DNA of 64,000 bases from Streptomyces cavernicola (GTDB lineage Bacteria > Actinomycetota > Actinomycetes > Streptomycetales > Streptomycetaceae), in the NCBI RefSeq assembly GCF_029968035.1, contig NZ_JASCIQ010000024.1:1-64000 (forward strand), in the 5' to 3' direction. The notes under the pieces are model-generated. The model had not been told where the DNA came from, ran no database searches, and saw nothing but the letters and a program-made list of their open reading frames with translations. The position numbers and the translations under genes are program-made. Below, piece after piece: positions 55,615-63,783 of this stretch. How positions within the stretch are numbered: position 1 is the stretch's first letter; each line of letters starts with the position of its first letter.

Positions 55615-56119
55615 TGCTGCCCCTTAAGTCCGTACGCAGATCCTCCACCATAGTGGGCGGACCTTACTGAGCCGTAGGTGCAGGGGGAAGGTGTCGGCGG
55701 AGAGCCGCCGCTGCGGCAGCGGATCGGGGCCCGGCGCCCTTCGGGCCGACCTGGGACCCGCTGGCTGCGGGTCGACCGAAAGCCGTTGTCTACTGAGCGT
55801 CCGGGCCCCACCCGGGTCACACCTGCCGACCGGGCTGGACCTGCCTGCGCCCCCGAGGCGCGGCTGCTGGACCTGGCTCCCAGTGGTGGTGTTCCGGTGC
55901 GGTACACCACCCCATGGCCCAGCGGCGTCGACGACTGCGTGGAGGTGTCCCGGTCGGACGTCCTGTGGTGGACCCGGCCGAACCTACCCGCCTCGGTCCG
56001 CCGTCTGTCAATAGCCGTCCGACCTGCCGCGTTCGCTCAAGTCCCCTGCTCAGCACGGAGGATACGCAGGTCGCACGACCGTCCGGCGGCCCCGTCCCAC
56101 ACCCTTGCGACCCGGCACA
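55615..56119. other. 505-base region without a gene
   Basis: No convincing gene, yet many potential stems: CCGCTG-CGG-CAGCGG near 55710, and GGCCCG/CGGGCC around 55740. On the minus strand a CACTAT-like box and AAGGGG precede ppm1, so the ppm1 promoter is at the left end. G+C falls in the right half and stop codons are frequent on both strands. It could be an untranslated leader, an RNA gene or a decayed gene. I cannot match a known RNA. Confidence 0.4.
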
Positions 56120-57775
56120 TCACCCACCCGGCCGTACGAACACGGTCCGCCCGCCGACCACCGTCCGCAGGCAGAACGGGAGTTCGGCGCCGGGGCTCAG
56201 GTCGGGCAGTCCCGGCGTGCCGGAGCGGGGGTCGGTGGACCAGCGGGCGACGCGGTCGTCGGGGGCCTGGACGACCAGCTCGTCGGCGCGCCACACCGCG
56301 TAGTCCGCGGGCGCTCCGGGCACGAGGACGCCCGCGTCGTCCCGGCCCATGGCCCGCCAGCCGCCGCGCGTGTGAGCGGTGAAGGCGGCCCGTACGGAGA
56401 CCCGGTGCTCCAGGGTGCGGTGGAAGGCGGCGGCGCGCACGGTGCCCCAGGGGTCGAGCGGGGTGACCGGGGCATCGGAGCCGAAGGCGAGCGGCACGCC
56501 CGAACGCAGCAGCGCCGCATACGGGTTGAGGGTGCGGGCGCGGTCGACGCCGAGGCGGTCGGCGTACATGCCGTCCTCACCGCCCCACAGCGCGTCGAAG
56601 CCGGGCTGCACGGAGGCGGTGAGCCCGAACTCGGCGAAGGCTGCGACGGTTTCGGGGGTGAGCATCTCGGCGTGCTCGACGCGGTGCCGGGCGGCCCTGA
56701 TGCGTTCGATGCCGAGCTTGTCGGCCGCGGCGCGCATGCCCTCGACGACCGCGGTGAGGGCGGCGTCACCGATGGCGTGGAAGCCGGCCTGGATGCCCCC
56801 CTCGGTGCAGGCCGTGACATGGGCGGCGACGGCAGCGGCGTCGAGGTAGGCGGCGCCGGTGTGCGGGGCGTCGGCGTAGGGCTCGTGCAGGCAGGCGGTG
56901 TGCGAGCCGAGAGCGCCGTCGACGAAGAGGTCGCCGGCCGCTCCGATAGCGCCGAGGGCACGGATGCGGTCGGCGTCGGCGGGCGAGGCGACCTGCTCGG
57001 CCCAGTAGCCGAAGACCCGCGGGCCGGGCTCGCTCGCGGCGAGGCCGAGGAGGCCGATGAAGTCGGACTCGGAGGAGATGGTGGGGCCCGCGCACTCGTG
57101 CAGGGAGCCGATGCCGAGCGACGCCGCGTGCCGGCGCGCGGCACGCTGGGCCTCGGTGCGCTGTTCCTCGCCGAGCGCGGCCTGGGCGGCGGCGCGCACC
57201 GCGTGGTGGGCGTCCTTGGTGAGCGGGGCGTCGGGCTCGTATCCGGGGCGTTCGGTGATGCCGGGGACGAGGTCGAGGAGCGCGGTGCTGACGACGGCGG
57301 AGTGGACGTCGATCCGGGAGAGGTACAGCGGGCGGCCGCCGGCGGCCTCGTCGAGCTCGGCGCGCGACGGCGGGCGGCGCTCGGACCAGCGCGCCGCGTC
57401 CCAGCCGTGCCCGAGCAGGACCGGGTCGTCGGGGTGGGCGGCGGCGTGGGCGCGGACGAGGGCGAGGGCCTCGTCGAGGCCGCGGGCGCCGGAGAGGTCG
57501 AGTCCGGTCAGGGCGAGGCCGGTCGCGGTGGTGTGCACGTGGGCGTCGGTGAACGCCGGGGTGACCAGGGCGCCTTCGAGGTCGACGACTTCTTCGACGC
57601 CGCTCGCGAAGGCGTCCGCGGCGCCTTCGGAGCCGACCCAGGCGATGTGGCCGCGCTCGACGACCATCGCGGTGGCGAAGGGGTCGGCGGGGCTGTGGAT
57701 GTCGCCGCCGCGCAGCAGCACGGTGCGGTGGCCGTCGTCGTCGGCGGCCGTGGAGGGGGTGGTGCGCTCACTCAT
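56120..57775 (-). CDS. Amidohydrolase family protein (YtcJ-like)
   Basis: Metal-dependent hydrolase. The 551 residues show an N-terminal beta-sandwich, the metal motif DAHVHTTATG near residue 77, GSLHECAGP, FHAIGDAAL (metal-ligand His), RHRVEHAEML and SDAPVTPLDPW (catalytic Asp), then a C-terminal sandwich ending FVRPGG. Members of this branch act on N-substituted amides or carbamates; substrate is unknown. It stands alone. A diverged dispersed repeat precedes the start. Confidence 0.88.
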   Translation of the reverse strand: MSERTTPSTAADDDGHRTVLLRGGDIHSPADPFATAMVVERGHIAWVGSEGAADAFASGVEEVVDLEGALVTPAFTDAHVHTTATGLALTGLDLSGARGLDEALALVRAHAAAHPDDPVLLGHGWDAARWSERRPPSRAELDEAAGGRPLYLSRIDVHSAVVSTALLDLVPGITERPGYEPDAPLTKDAHHAVRAAAQAALGEEQRTEAQRAARRHAASLGIGSLHECAGPTISSESDFIGLLGLAASEPGPRVFGYWAEQVASPADADRIRALGAIGAAGDLFVDGALGSHTACLHEPYADAPHTGAAYLDAAAVAAHVTACTEGGIQAGFHAIGDAALTAVVEGMRAAADKLGIERIRAARHRVEHAEMLTPETVAAFAEFGLTASVQPGFDALWGGEDGMYADRLGVDRARTLNPYAALLRSGVPLAFGSDAPVTPLDPWGTVRAAAFHRTLEHRVSVRAAFTAHTRGGWRAMGRDDAGVLVPGAPADYAVWRADELVVQAPDDRVARWSTDPRSGTPGLPDLSPGAELPFCLRTVVGGRTVFVRPGG

Positions 57776-57834
57776 GGGGTCCAGTCTCGCGCTTGCCTCG
57801 CGGGGGCGATTGCAGGGGGGGTGCGGGTCGATGT

Positions 57835-57960
57835 CCCGCGGACAGACTCCGGGGCTTCGCCCACGGACCCCCGGGTCGTGTCTCTACTGCCGGTCCGCTG
57901 TGGTTGGTCGCGCCCACGCGGCGCAGCCGCCGATGTCACAGCCCCGCGCCCCTGGGGTAC
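57835..57960 (+). repeat. Dispersed intergenic repeat, copy 3 (diverged)
   Basis: Shares GCGGACAG-CTCC-GGGG blocks and TGGTTGGTCGCGC with the other copies (8807-8880 and 48703-48842), in the orientation of copy 1. It lies between the Lrp and amidohydrolase genes. Confidence 0.6.
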
Positions 57961-57975
57961 GGCTCCGCCGCCCCC

Positions 57976-58416
57976 TCAGATGCGCGGTGGGCGGGCCTCG
58001 TACGGGGTGGAGAGGACCACCGTTGTGCGGGTGGAGACTCCGGCGAGGGAGCGGACGCGGCTGAGCAGGTCCTCCAGCTCCAGCGGCGTGGCGACGCGCA
58101 CCTTGAGGATGTAGTTCTCGTCGCCCGCGACGCTGTGGCAGGCCTCGATCTCCGGTACGCCGGCGAGGCGGTCCGCGATGTCGTCGGGGGCGCTGGGGTC
58201 GAAGGGCTTGACCGAGATGAACGCCGTCAGCGGCAGGCCGACCTCCTCCGGGTCGACGACGGCCGCGTACCCACGGATGACGCCGCGCTGTTCGAGCCGG
58301 CGCACGCGCTGGTGCACCGCCGACGTGGACAGGCCTGTGGCCTTGCCGAGGTCGGTGTAGCTCATCCGCCCGTCCTTGACGAGCAGCTGCACGATCTGAC
58401 GGTCGAGGTCCTCCAT
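57976..58416 (-). CDS. Lrp/AsnC-family transcriptional regulator
   Basis: Amino-acid-responsive regulator. The helix-turn-helix (MSYTDLGKATGLSTSAVHQRVRRLEQRGVIRGYAAVVDP) is followed by the RAM ligand-binding domain with PEIEACHSVAGDENYILKVRVATPLELEDLL. The 146 residues are typical. It is upstream of the amidohydrolase on the same strand, 200 bases away, so it is not an obvious operon partner. Confidence 0.92.
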   Translation of the reverse strand: MEDLDRQIVQLLVKDGRMSYTDLGKATGLSTSAVHQRVRRLEQRGVIRGYAAVVDPEEVGLPLTAFISVKPFDPSAPDDIADRLAGVPEIEACHSVAGDENYILKVRVATPLELEDLLSRVRSLAGVSTRTTVVLSTPYEARPPRI

Positions 58417-58802
58417 GCCCTGAACCTACAGGGCGGTGATCTCTCGGGACAGCCGGTGTCCGCTGGGCGGATGGTCGACGTGCCGGGAGCGCCCGGAACC
58501 CGGCGGCGCGAACGGCGCGCGAAGGTGGCGCGAGGTGCGCAACTGCCCACCCCTGTACGGCGTCTGACCGGGAGACAACGAACGAGAGGCGCCGTCGGAC
58601 GTCGATCCGTCGCCTGGACCACCCAGCGGACACCGGTTTCCACACCCCGGACATCCGCACCCGCGACAGGCGTGTGACGAACGCCACAGGTTTATGGGCA
58701 CGGTCCGCACAGTGGACGCGATTACCCGTACGACGAGACGGGCAATGCTTGCTGTGGTCGAGGCCGCAGCGCCCGGCCGGCCCACCCGAGGGGGAGAGTC
58801 CC
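58417..58802. other. Divergent intergenic region
   Basis: No gene is seen in these 386 bases. The segment around 58670-58750 is relatively A/T-rich (CACAGGTTTATGGGC) and probably holds promoters. Confidence 0.4.
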
Positions 58803-59240
58803 ATGCAGAGTGTGAAGCGCCCTGGCCGCACTGCCCGGAACCGGCAGCAGCCTGTCGTCGAGCCCGTATCGGAGGGCGTCGAACCCGGCGCCGACGGAGC
58901 CGAGGACACGTTCGACGCGTACGACACCTTCGAGATGTACCGGGTGATCTGCCCGGACTGCGCTCAGCCCATCGCGCTCCTGGCGGACGAGGACGTCCTG
59001 CCCGAGCACGCCAAGTGCCCCACTCCCTGGAACCCGTTCGGGCTGCAGGTCTGCTCCGGCACCGGCCGCTCGGCCACCGACGCCCGCCCCGCCGACGAGA
59101 GCGAGGAGGTCCAACAGCAGGACACCGCCCTGCTGTTGACGCTCCCTCAGGGGCTGGACTGGCGCACGCAGCCCTTCTCCCACGTCGGCGGCCCCGGCTC
59201 GCGGCCCATCAAGGTCCCGCAGCTGCACCGCGCCGCCTGA
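58803..59240 (+). CDS. Conserved hypothetical Cys-containing protein
   Basis: Unrecognised. The 145 residues have a basic start, an acidic stretch, then CPDCAQPIALLADEDVLPEHAKCPTPWNPFGLQVCSG, a four-cysteine pattern that could hold zinc. No membrane segment. ATG at 58803 follows GGGGGAGAG, a strong site. Convergent with the phosphotransferase-like gene. Confidence 0.78.
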   Translation: MQSVKRPGRTARNRQQPVVEPVSEGVEPGADGAEDTFDAYDTFEMYRVICPDCAQPIALLADEDVLPEHAKCPTPWNPFGLQVCSGTGRSATDARPADESEEVQQQDTALLLTLPQGLDWRTQPFSHVGGPGSRPIKVPQLHRAA

Positions 59241-59254
59241 GTGCTGACGCTCGC

Positions 59255-60349
59255 TCAACTCCAGTAGCTGCCCTGCACCATGGCCGTCAGGCTGTCGTGG
59301 TGCAGGATCAGCCGGTCCGGGTCATCGGGCACGGCGGCCTCGCCGAAGTGGACCTGCCGGTACGCCACACGCAGCATGACGACGGCGTGCCGCAGGGCCG
59401 CGTACAGCGTGTAGAAGTCCATGTCGCGCGGCGTGTGGCCGGTGAGTTGTGCGTACCGGGCCTCGATGCGGTCGCGGCGCAGGAACTCCGGCAGTCCGGG
59501 CTGGCCGAAGGACACGGTCAGGTCCTGGAAGAAGCGGTGCAGATAGACCGTCCAGCCGAGGTCGACCTCGCGCGGGGCGAGCGCCGCCATCTCCCAGTCG
59601 AGGACGGCCGCCGGGGCGAAGCCGTCGTAGATGACGTTACCGATGCGGGCGTCGCCCCAGTTGAGGACGGGTGCGCCCTCGTCCTGCGGCCACAGTTCGG
59701 CGAGCCGGTCGAAGGCGCGCTCGATCAGCGGTGAGCGCGGCCGGCCGTCCACCACCCAGGCGTAGTACGCCCGTTGGGCCGCCACGTGCCGCCGCAGCGG
59801 GCTGCCCTCGCCCGGCAGCTGAAGGAACCGGGCCCGCTCGACGGGGAAGCGGTCGTGCAGCCGCGCGAGGATCTTCAGCGTCGCGTCCTCGAGCCCGGCC
59901 CGTTCGGCGTCGCTCGCGGAGTGCAGCCAGTTGCCCTCGTACGTGTAGGGCATGACGTCCGGTGGCACGCGGCCCTCCTTGCGCTCCATGACGAAGAAGG
60001 GCGCGCCGAGCGGTTCGGGGTCCTCCTCCAGCCACAGCACGCGCGGCACCGGTATGCCGGTGTGCTCGCCGACCAGGCGCATGGTGTCGTACTGCCGCCG
60101 CATGTCGTAGACCGGGAAGATCGTGTACGCGTCGGGGTCTGCGGCGAGGCGCAACGCGCAGGCGCGCACGGGTGGTTGGGGGTGGTCTAGGTCGAAGAGC
60201 AGGGTCTCGCTCGACATGCCGTTGGACTCGGGCACGGACACGCCGGTCGCCCTGGCGCCGGGCAGGCGGGTGTCCAGCCAGGCGGTGAGGCGGCGGGCGA
60301 GCCGTTCCGGGTCTCGGGTGGTGGTGCGGGGCCGGGGCGCCGTGGCCAT
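59255..60349 (-). CDS. Phosphotransferase family protein (APH/ACAD10-like)
   Basis: Kinase-fold enzyme of the aminoglycoside phosphotransferase superfamily. In order: ESNGMSSETLLFDLD, the catalytic loop NWGDARIGNVIYD (normally HGD, here WGD) and metal-binding VLDWEMAALAPREVDLGW. The 364 residues resemble members near fatty-acid or steroid degradation genes (ACAD10 N-terminus), thought to phosphorylate hydroxylated acyl substrates. It follows the DUF7064-like gene by 84 bases, with a nested palindrome between. Confidence 0.85.
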   Translation of the reverse strand: MATAPRPRTTTRDPERLARRLTAWLDTRLPGARATGVSVPESNGMSSETLLFDLDHPQPPVRACALRLAADPDAYTIFPVYDMRRQYDTMRLVGEHTGIPVPRVLWLEEDPEPLGAPFFVMERKEGRVPPDVMPYTYEGNWLHSASDAERAGLEDATLKILARLHDRFPVERARFLQLPGEGSPLRRHVAAQRAYYAWVVDGRPRSPLIERAFDRLAELWPQDEGAPVLNWGDARIGNVIYDGFAPAAVLDWEMAALAPREVDLGWTVYLHRFFQDLTVSFGQPGLPEFLRRDRIEARYAQLTGHTPRDMDFYTLYAALRHAVVMLRVAYRQVHFGEAAVPDDPDRLILHHDSLTAMVQGSYWS

Positions 60350-60398
60350 CGCGAACTCCCTTCGCTGGTGGGCATGTTGGCGGGCGCGCTGCGGGGGT

Positions 60399-60437
60399 CT
60401 GAATTTTTCATGTCACAGTGAGACACAAAAAATTCAG
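60399..60437. promoter_or_regulatory. Nested palindrome before the phosphotransferase gene
   Basis: Outer arms CTGAATTTTT (60399-60408) and AAAAATTCAG (60428-60437) are exact complements; inside is TGTCACAGTGAGACA (60411-60425), palindromic at six of seven pairs. The A/T arms stand out in this G+C-rich window. It could be a TetR-type operator or a terminator with slippery T-run on either strand. Confidence 0.65.
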
Positions 60438-61552
60438 GGGGCCACCGAGTCGAAGCCCGTGAAGCCGCTGGGGTCGTGGCGGCCGAAGCTGCCGTGCTCG
60501 AAGATGCCGTGGCCGATCCGCCCGTCGAGGGTGAAGCGGGCGGCGTGGTCGGTGACCCCGTACGCGGCGAGCGGGTGGGCGGACGGGTCGGACAGGTCGT
60601 AGCTGCGGCGGTCGGTCCAGCCGCGGCCGCGCCAGGTGCCGTGCTGCCAGTCGTCGGCGGGCGGGTAGCCGGCGCCGATCGCGAGCGGCGAGGAGGCCAG
60701 GACCTGCACGCCGAGTTCGAGGGGTTTACGCGCCGGGTCGGTCAGGTGGATCACGGCGCGCTCGGGGTGGCGGGTGCCGGGGCGGTAGGTGATGTCGGTG
60801 TGCGGCCAGCCGAGTTGGACGTCGCGCCGGCCGTTGCGCACGAGCAGCGCCTCGTTGAGGGACCGGTGCCCGTCGGCGTCCTCCTGAACGATCACCATCA
60901 TGAAGCGGTCCTCGAAGGCCACCGGCGCCCAGATCCAGTGGAAGCCCTCCGTCCGGTGCTCTTCGGCGGCGCGACCACCGTCCTCGCCGGGGATCGGGCG
61001 CACACCCCAGCTCCGGTCCCTGGTCGCCGTCCACTCCCCCGGCGTCACGGCGATCTCCTCGCCACCGACCCGGATCGTGCCGCTCGGCCGCCCGGCCTGT
61101 ACGAATCGGCGCCCTTCCAGGGTGAGCCGGTCGCCGCGCCGCTGGGTGTGGTGCGGCTCCCAGACGGCCGGGAAGTCCGCGTTCCACTCGATGTCGCACG
61201 CGAGGGATTCGGGCCCTTCGGCCGCGCACTGCAGGCGGATGCGCTGGAGGGGGCGGTCGACGGTGAGGCTGAGGGGGCCGACGGCGAGGTTCATCCGGTC
61301 GTCGCCGAGGGCGTCCGAGGCGCGTACGGCGTGCAGGGTGTCGCCGATGCGCAGGGTGGCGTAGGCGTCGATCACCCCGATGTTGGGGTAGACGCCGAGG
61401 CCGAGGATGAGCAGGGCCCGGCCCTCGTGGTCGAAGACGTGGAAGATGCAGCGGTCGTAGGCGTTCCGGTCACTGGTGGCGACGTGCTTCATCGACAGCG
61501 GGACCTGGTGCACGGGGTACTCGTCGAGCGGAACGGGACGGTCGTCGGTCAT
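60434..61552 (-). CDS. Hypothetical protein, hydroxylase/lipocalin-like (DUF7064/7065-like)
   Basis: I cannot assign an enzyme. The 372 residues have repeated beta-strand patterns (CIFHVFDHEGRALLILGLGVYPNIGVIDAYATLRIGD, WTATRDRSWGVRP, FHWIWAPVAFEDRFMMVIVQEDADG), similar to carotenoid 1,2-hydratase/CrtC-like beta-barrels that occur beside phosphotransferase genes in lipid clusters. I chose 61552 (MTDDRPVPL) behind GGGAGG. A TGACG-N3-CGTCA operator lies 67-81 bases upstream. Confidence 0.7.
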   Translation of the reverse strand: MTDDRPVPLDEYPVHQVPLSMKHVATSDRNAYDRCIFHVFDHEGRALLILGLGVYPNIGVIDAYATLRIGDTLHAVRASDALGDDRMNLAVGPLSLTVDRPLQRIRLQCAAEGPESLACDIEWNADFPAVWEPHHTQRRGDRLTLEGRRFVQAGRPSGTIRVGGEEIAVTPGEWTATRDRSWGVRPIPGEDGGRAAEEHRTEGFHWIWAPVAFEDRFMMVIVQEDADGHRSLNEALLVRNGRRDVQLGWPHTDITYRPGTRHPERAVIHLTDPARKPLELGVQVLASSPLAIGAGYPPADDWQHGTWRGRGWTDRRSYDLSDPSAHPLAAYGVTDHAARFTLDGRIGHGIFEHGSFGRHDPSGFTGFDSVAP

Positions 61553-61618
61553 GGCTCGCCTCCCTGGACGCACAGCGATGGGCGTCGCACGGAGGGGTGC
61601 GGCCCCCGGCGGCGCAGA

Positions 61619-61633
61619 TGACGGTACGTCAGA
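61619..61633. promoter_or_regulatory. Operator TGACG-GTA-CGTCA(GA), second copy
   Basis: Same core as the perfect repeat at 9833-9849, here with one outer arm matched (CGTCAGA on the right). It lies 67 bases upstream of the 61552 start. The shared core suggests that one repressor controls both loci. Confidence 0.6.
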
Positions 61634-61715
61634 TCCGCTGTGGGGGGCCAGGGTCGTGCCGGGGTCAGGGCCTGAACTGACGCCCGAATTCCTGGAACGG
61701 TGACCGGTGGTGCAT

Positions 61716-62081
61716 ATGCGGCGTTGGCCGGGCATGACCGCCTTGCATGAAGCGATCGGCCGGCGCCGACGCACGCTTTACGTCCCCGCTCCCGGAGAAT
61801 CGGTTCAGCAAGCGCCGCAGGCCGCTGACCAGCTGGGTCTGCGTCCGTCGGATCCGCCGATCTACCGGGCGATGATGCGGTCCTGGGCGGGCCGGGGTCT
61901 GACGCTGCCGGGGCGCCGGGATGCGGAGTGGGTGCGGCTCGCGGCGCCGATCGTACGTACGGGACAGTTCGGCTCGACGACCCCGTTCAGCGCACACCCG
62001 ATGCAGCAGGCCACCGGCGGTCAGGAGGCCTACCACGGCGGCGAGGGCAGGGCAGCACTGCCGGCGGGGGCGGAGGGCTGA
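61716..62081 (+). CDS. Small hypothetical protein, 121 residues
   Basis: Not assigned. The central segment DPPIYRAMMRSWAGRGLTLPGRRDAEWVRLAAPIVRTGQF fits a pattern I recall from short Streptomyces proteins (YRxxxxxWxxxGxTLPGRxDxEW), and third codon positions are mostly G or C there. The ends are less coding-like, and the start (61716 or 61734) has no clear ribosome site. It is divergent from the 61552 gene. Confidence 0.5.
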   Translation: MRRWPGMTALHEAIGRRRRTLYVPAPGESVQQAPQAADQLGLRPSDPPIYRAMMRSWAGRGLTLPGRRDAEWVRLAAPIVRTGQFGSTTPFSAHPMQQATGGQEAYHGGEGRAALPAGAEG

Positions 62082-62121
62082 TCGGCGCCCCGCACCGAAC
62101 GCGGGCCGAGGGCCCGAGGCG

Positions 62122-62148
62122 GGCTCGGCTCACGCCGGGAGCCGAGCC
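62122..62148. terminator. Terminator hairpin between the small ORF and the acyl-CoA dehydrogenase
   Basis: GGCTCGGCTC (62122-62131), seven-base loop, GAGCCGAGCC (62139-62148), between two convergent stops. Confidence 0.75.
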
Positions 62149-62190
62149 GCGCCGCGCCCGCCGTAGGCCGGCGCGGCCTGCGCGTCGCCG

Positions 62191-63366
62191 CTACTTCGAC
62201 TCCGGGCCCACCAAGTGGCGGGCGATCACGACGCGTTGGATCTGGTTGGTGCCCTCGACGATCTGCAGAACCTTCGCTTCGCGCATGAGGCGTTCGACGG
62301 GGAAGTCCTGCGTGTAGCCGTACCCCCCGAGCACCTGGACGGCGTCCGTGGTGACGCGCATCGCGGTGTCGGTGCAGAACAGCTTGGCCATGGCGGCCTG
62401 TCGGGAGAACGGCAGGCCCGCGTCGCGCAGCCGGGCCGCCGAGAGGTAGAGGGCGCGGCCGGCCTCTATCTGCGTCGCCATGTCGGCCAGCATGAAGCGC
62501 AGGCCCTGGAAGTCGGCGATGGGGTGGCCGAATTGGCGGCGGTCCTTGGCGTACGCCGCGGCCTCGTCCAAAGCGGCCTGGGCCACGCCGATCGCGCAGG
62601 CGGCGATGCCGAGGCGGCCGGAGTCGAGGGCGGAGAGGGCGATGGCGAAGCCCTGACCCTCCTCGCCGAGCCGGCGGGCGTCGGGGACCCGCACGCCGTC
62701 GAAGTGGAGCTGAGAGGTGGGCGAGCCCTTCATGCCCATCTTCCGCTCTGGCGCGGCGGCGGACAGCCCCTCGGCGTCGCCCGGCACCAGGTAGGCCGTG
62801 ATCCCCTTGGGGCCTTCGCCGCCGGAGCGGGCCATGACCGTGTAGAAGTCGGCGATGCCGCCGTGGGTGATCCAGGCCTTGCTGCCGTCGATCACCCAGC
62901 CGTCCCCGTCCCGTACGGCCTTCGTGCGCAGCGAGGCGGCGTCGGAGCCGGCGGCGGGCTCGGAGAGGCAGTACCCCCCGAGGAGGCCGCCGCCGAGCAT
63001 CGCCGGGAGGTGCTCGGCCTGCTGCTCCTTCGTCCCGTACCCGGCGAGGGCGTGGGCGGCCAGCGTGTGCACACTGACGCCGAGGCCGACGGTGAGCCGG
63101 GCCGCGGCGAGCTCTTCGAGGACCTGGAGATAGACCTCGTACGGCTGGTCGCCGCCGCCGAACTCCGAGTCGTACGGCAGGCCGAGGAGGCCTGACTCGG
63201 AGAGCAGGGTGAAGACTTCGCGCGGGAACCGCCCCGCTTCCTCGCCCTCGGCTGCGGCCGGGGCGATCTCGCGCTGCGCGATCTCGCGGACGAGTGCGAG
63301 GAGGTCGCGGGCCTCCTCCGTGGGCAACTGACGCTCCACCTGCTGGTGCGGCGCACGGTCCGACAT
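62191..63366 (-). CDS. Acyl-CoA dehydrogenase
   Basis: FAD-dependent dehydrogenase of fatty-acid or branched-chain acyl-CoA oxidation. The 391 residues have the standard three domains: the N-terminal helices, the middle sheet with YCLSEPAAGSDAASLRTKA and WITHGG, and the C-terminal helices with DRRQFGHPIADFQGLRFMLADMA, QVLGGYGYTQDFPVERLMREAKVLQIVEGTNQIQR. The catalytic Glu lies in IVEGTNQIQ. I chose 63366 (MSDRAPHQQ). Substrate chain length is not evident. Confidence 0.92.
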   Translation of the reverse strand: MSDRAPHQQVERQLPTEEARDLLALVREIAQREIAPAAAEGEEAGRFPREVFTLLSESGLLGLPYDSEFGGGDQPYEVYLQVLEELAAARLTVGLGVSVHTLAAHALAGYGTKEQQAEHLPAMLGGGLLGGYCLSEPAAGSDAASLRTKAVRDGDGWVIDGSKAWITHGGIADFYTVMARSGGEGPKGITAYLVPGDAEGLSAAAPERKMGMKGSPTSQLHFDGVRVPDARRLGEEGQGFAIALSALDSGRLGIAACAIGVAQAALDEAAAYAKDRRQFGHPIADFQGLRFMLADMATQIEAGRALYLSAARLRDAGLPFSRQAAMAKLFCTDTAMRVTTDAVQVLGGYGYTQDFPVERLMREAKVLQIVEGTNQIQRVVIARHLVGPESK

Positions 63367-63783
63367 GTCGTCGCTCTCCTCCCTGTCGGGCGCTGCGGCG
63401 TCGCATCGGGTGGGGTGCCGCAGGAGTCTGACTACCCGGCCACGGGCGGTGATTCGGGTCGCGAAACGGGGCTCGCCGGCGGCCGATGGGGCGAGTATGC
63501 CTGATGAATGGCCGCACGTCACCAGGTTCACGACCGTTCACTTCACTTCTCTCGTGAATGCGTGCGCGGCCTCCATGAACGGACCTCGCAGAGGTACACG
63601 AACCGGCCTGCGAACCCGCGCCCGGATTGGTCCGAACCATTGACCGCACTGGTCTAGTCCTCTACTGTTCCGGCGAACGCCTTACCGCGTTCATGTCAAT
63701 CCCGGCGCCGTGTCCCGACCCTCGGGGGCCCGCGCCCTGCGCAAGGTCAACAGCAGTTCCTCCCTCCCCCACGAGGAGACACC
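63367..63783. other. Divergent control region of acyl-CoA dehydrogenase and chitinase genes
   Basis: No gene. The right side holds the chitinase promoter, described separately; the rest is unremarkable. Confidence 0.5.
63628..63668 (+). promoter_or_regulatory. Chitinase promoter with 12-base direct repeats and DasR-like box
   Basis: TGGTCCGAACCA (63628-63639) and TGGTCTAGTCCT (63650-63661) are the paired 12-base repeats known from Streptomyces chitinase promoters. TTGACC (63640-63645), 17 bases, TACTGT (63663-63668) form a standard -35/-10 pair overlapping them. 63648-63663 matches the DasR consensus ACTGGTCTAGACCAGT at 13 of 16 places. Confidence 0.85.
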
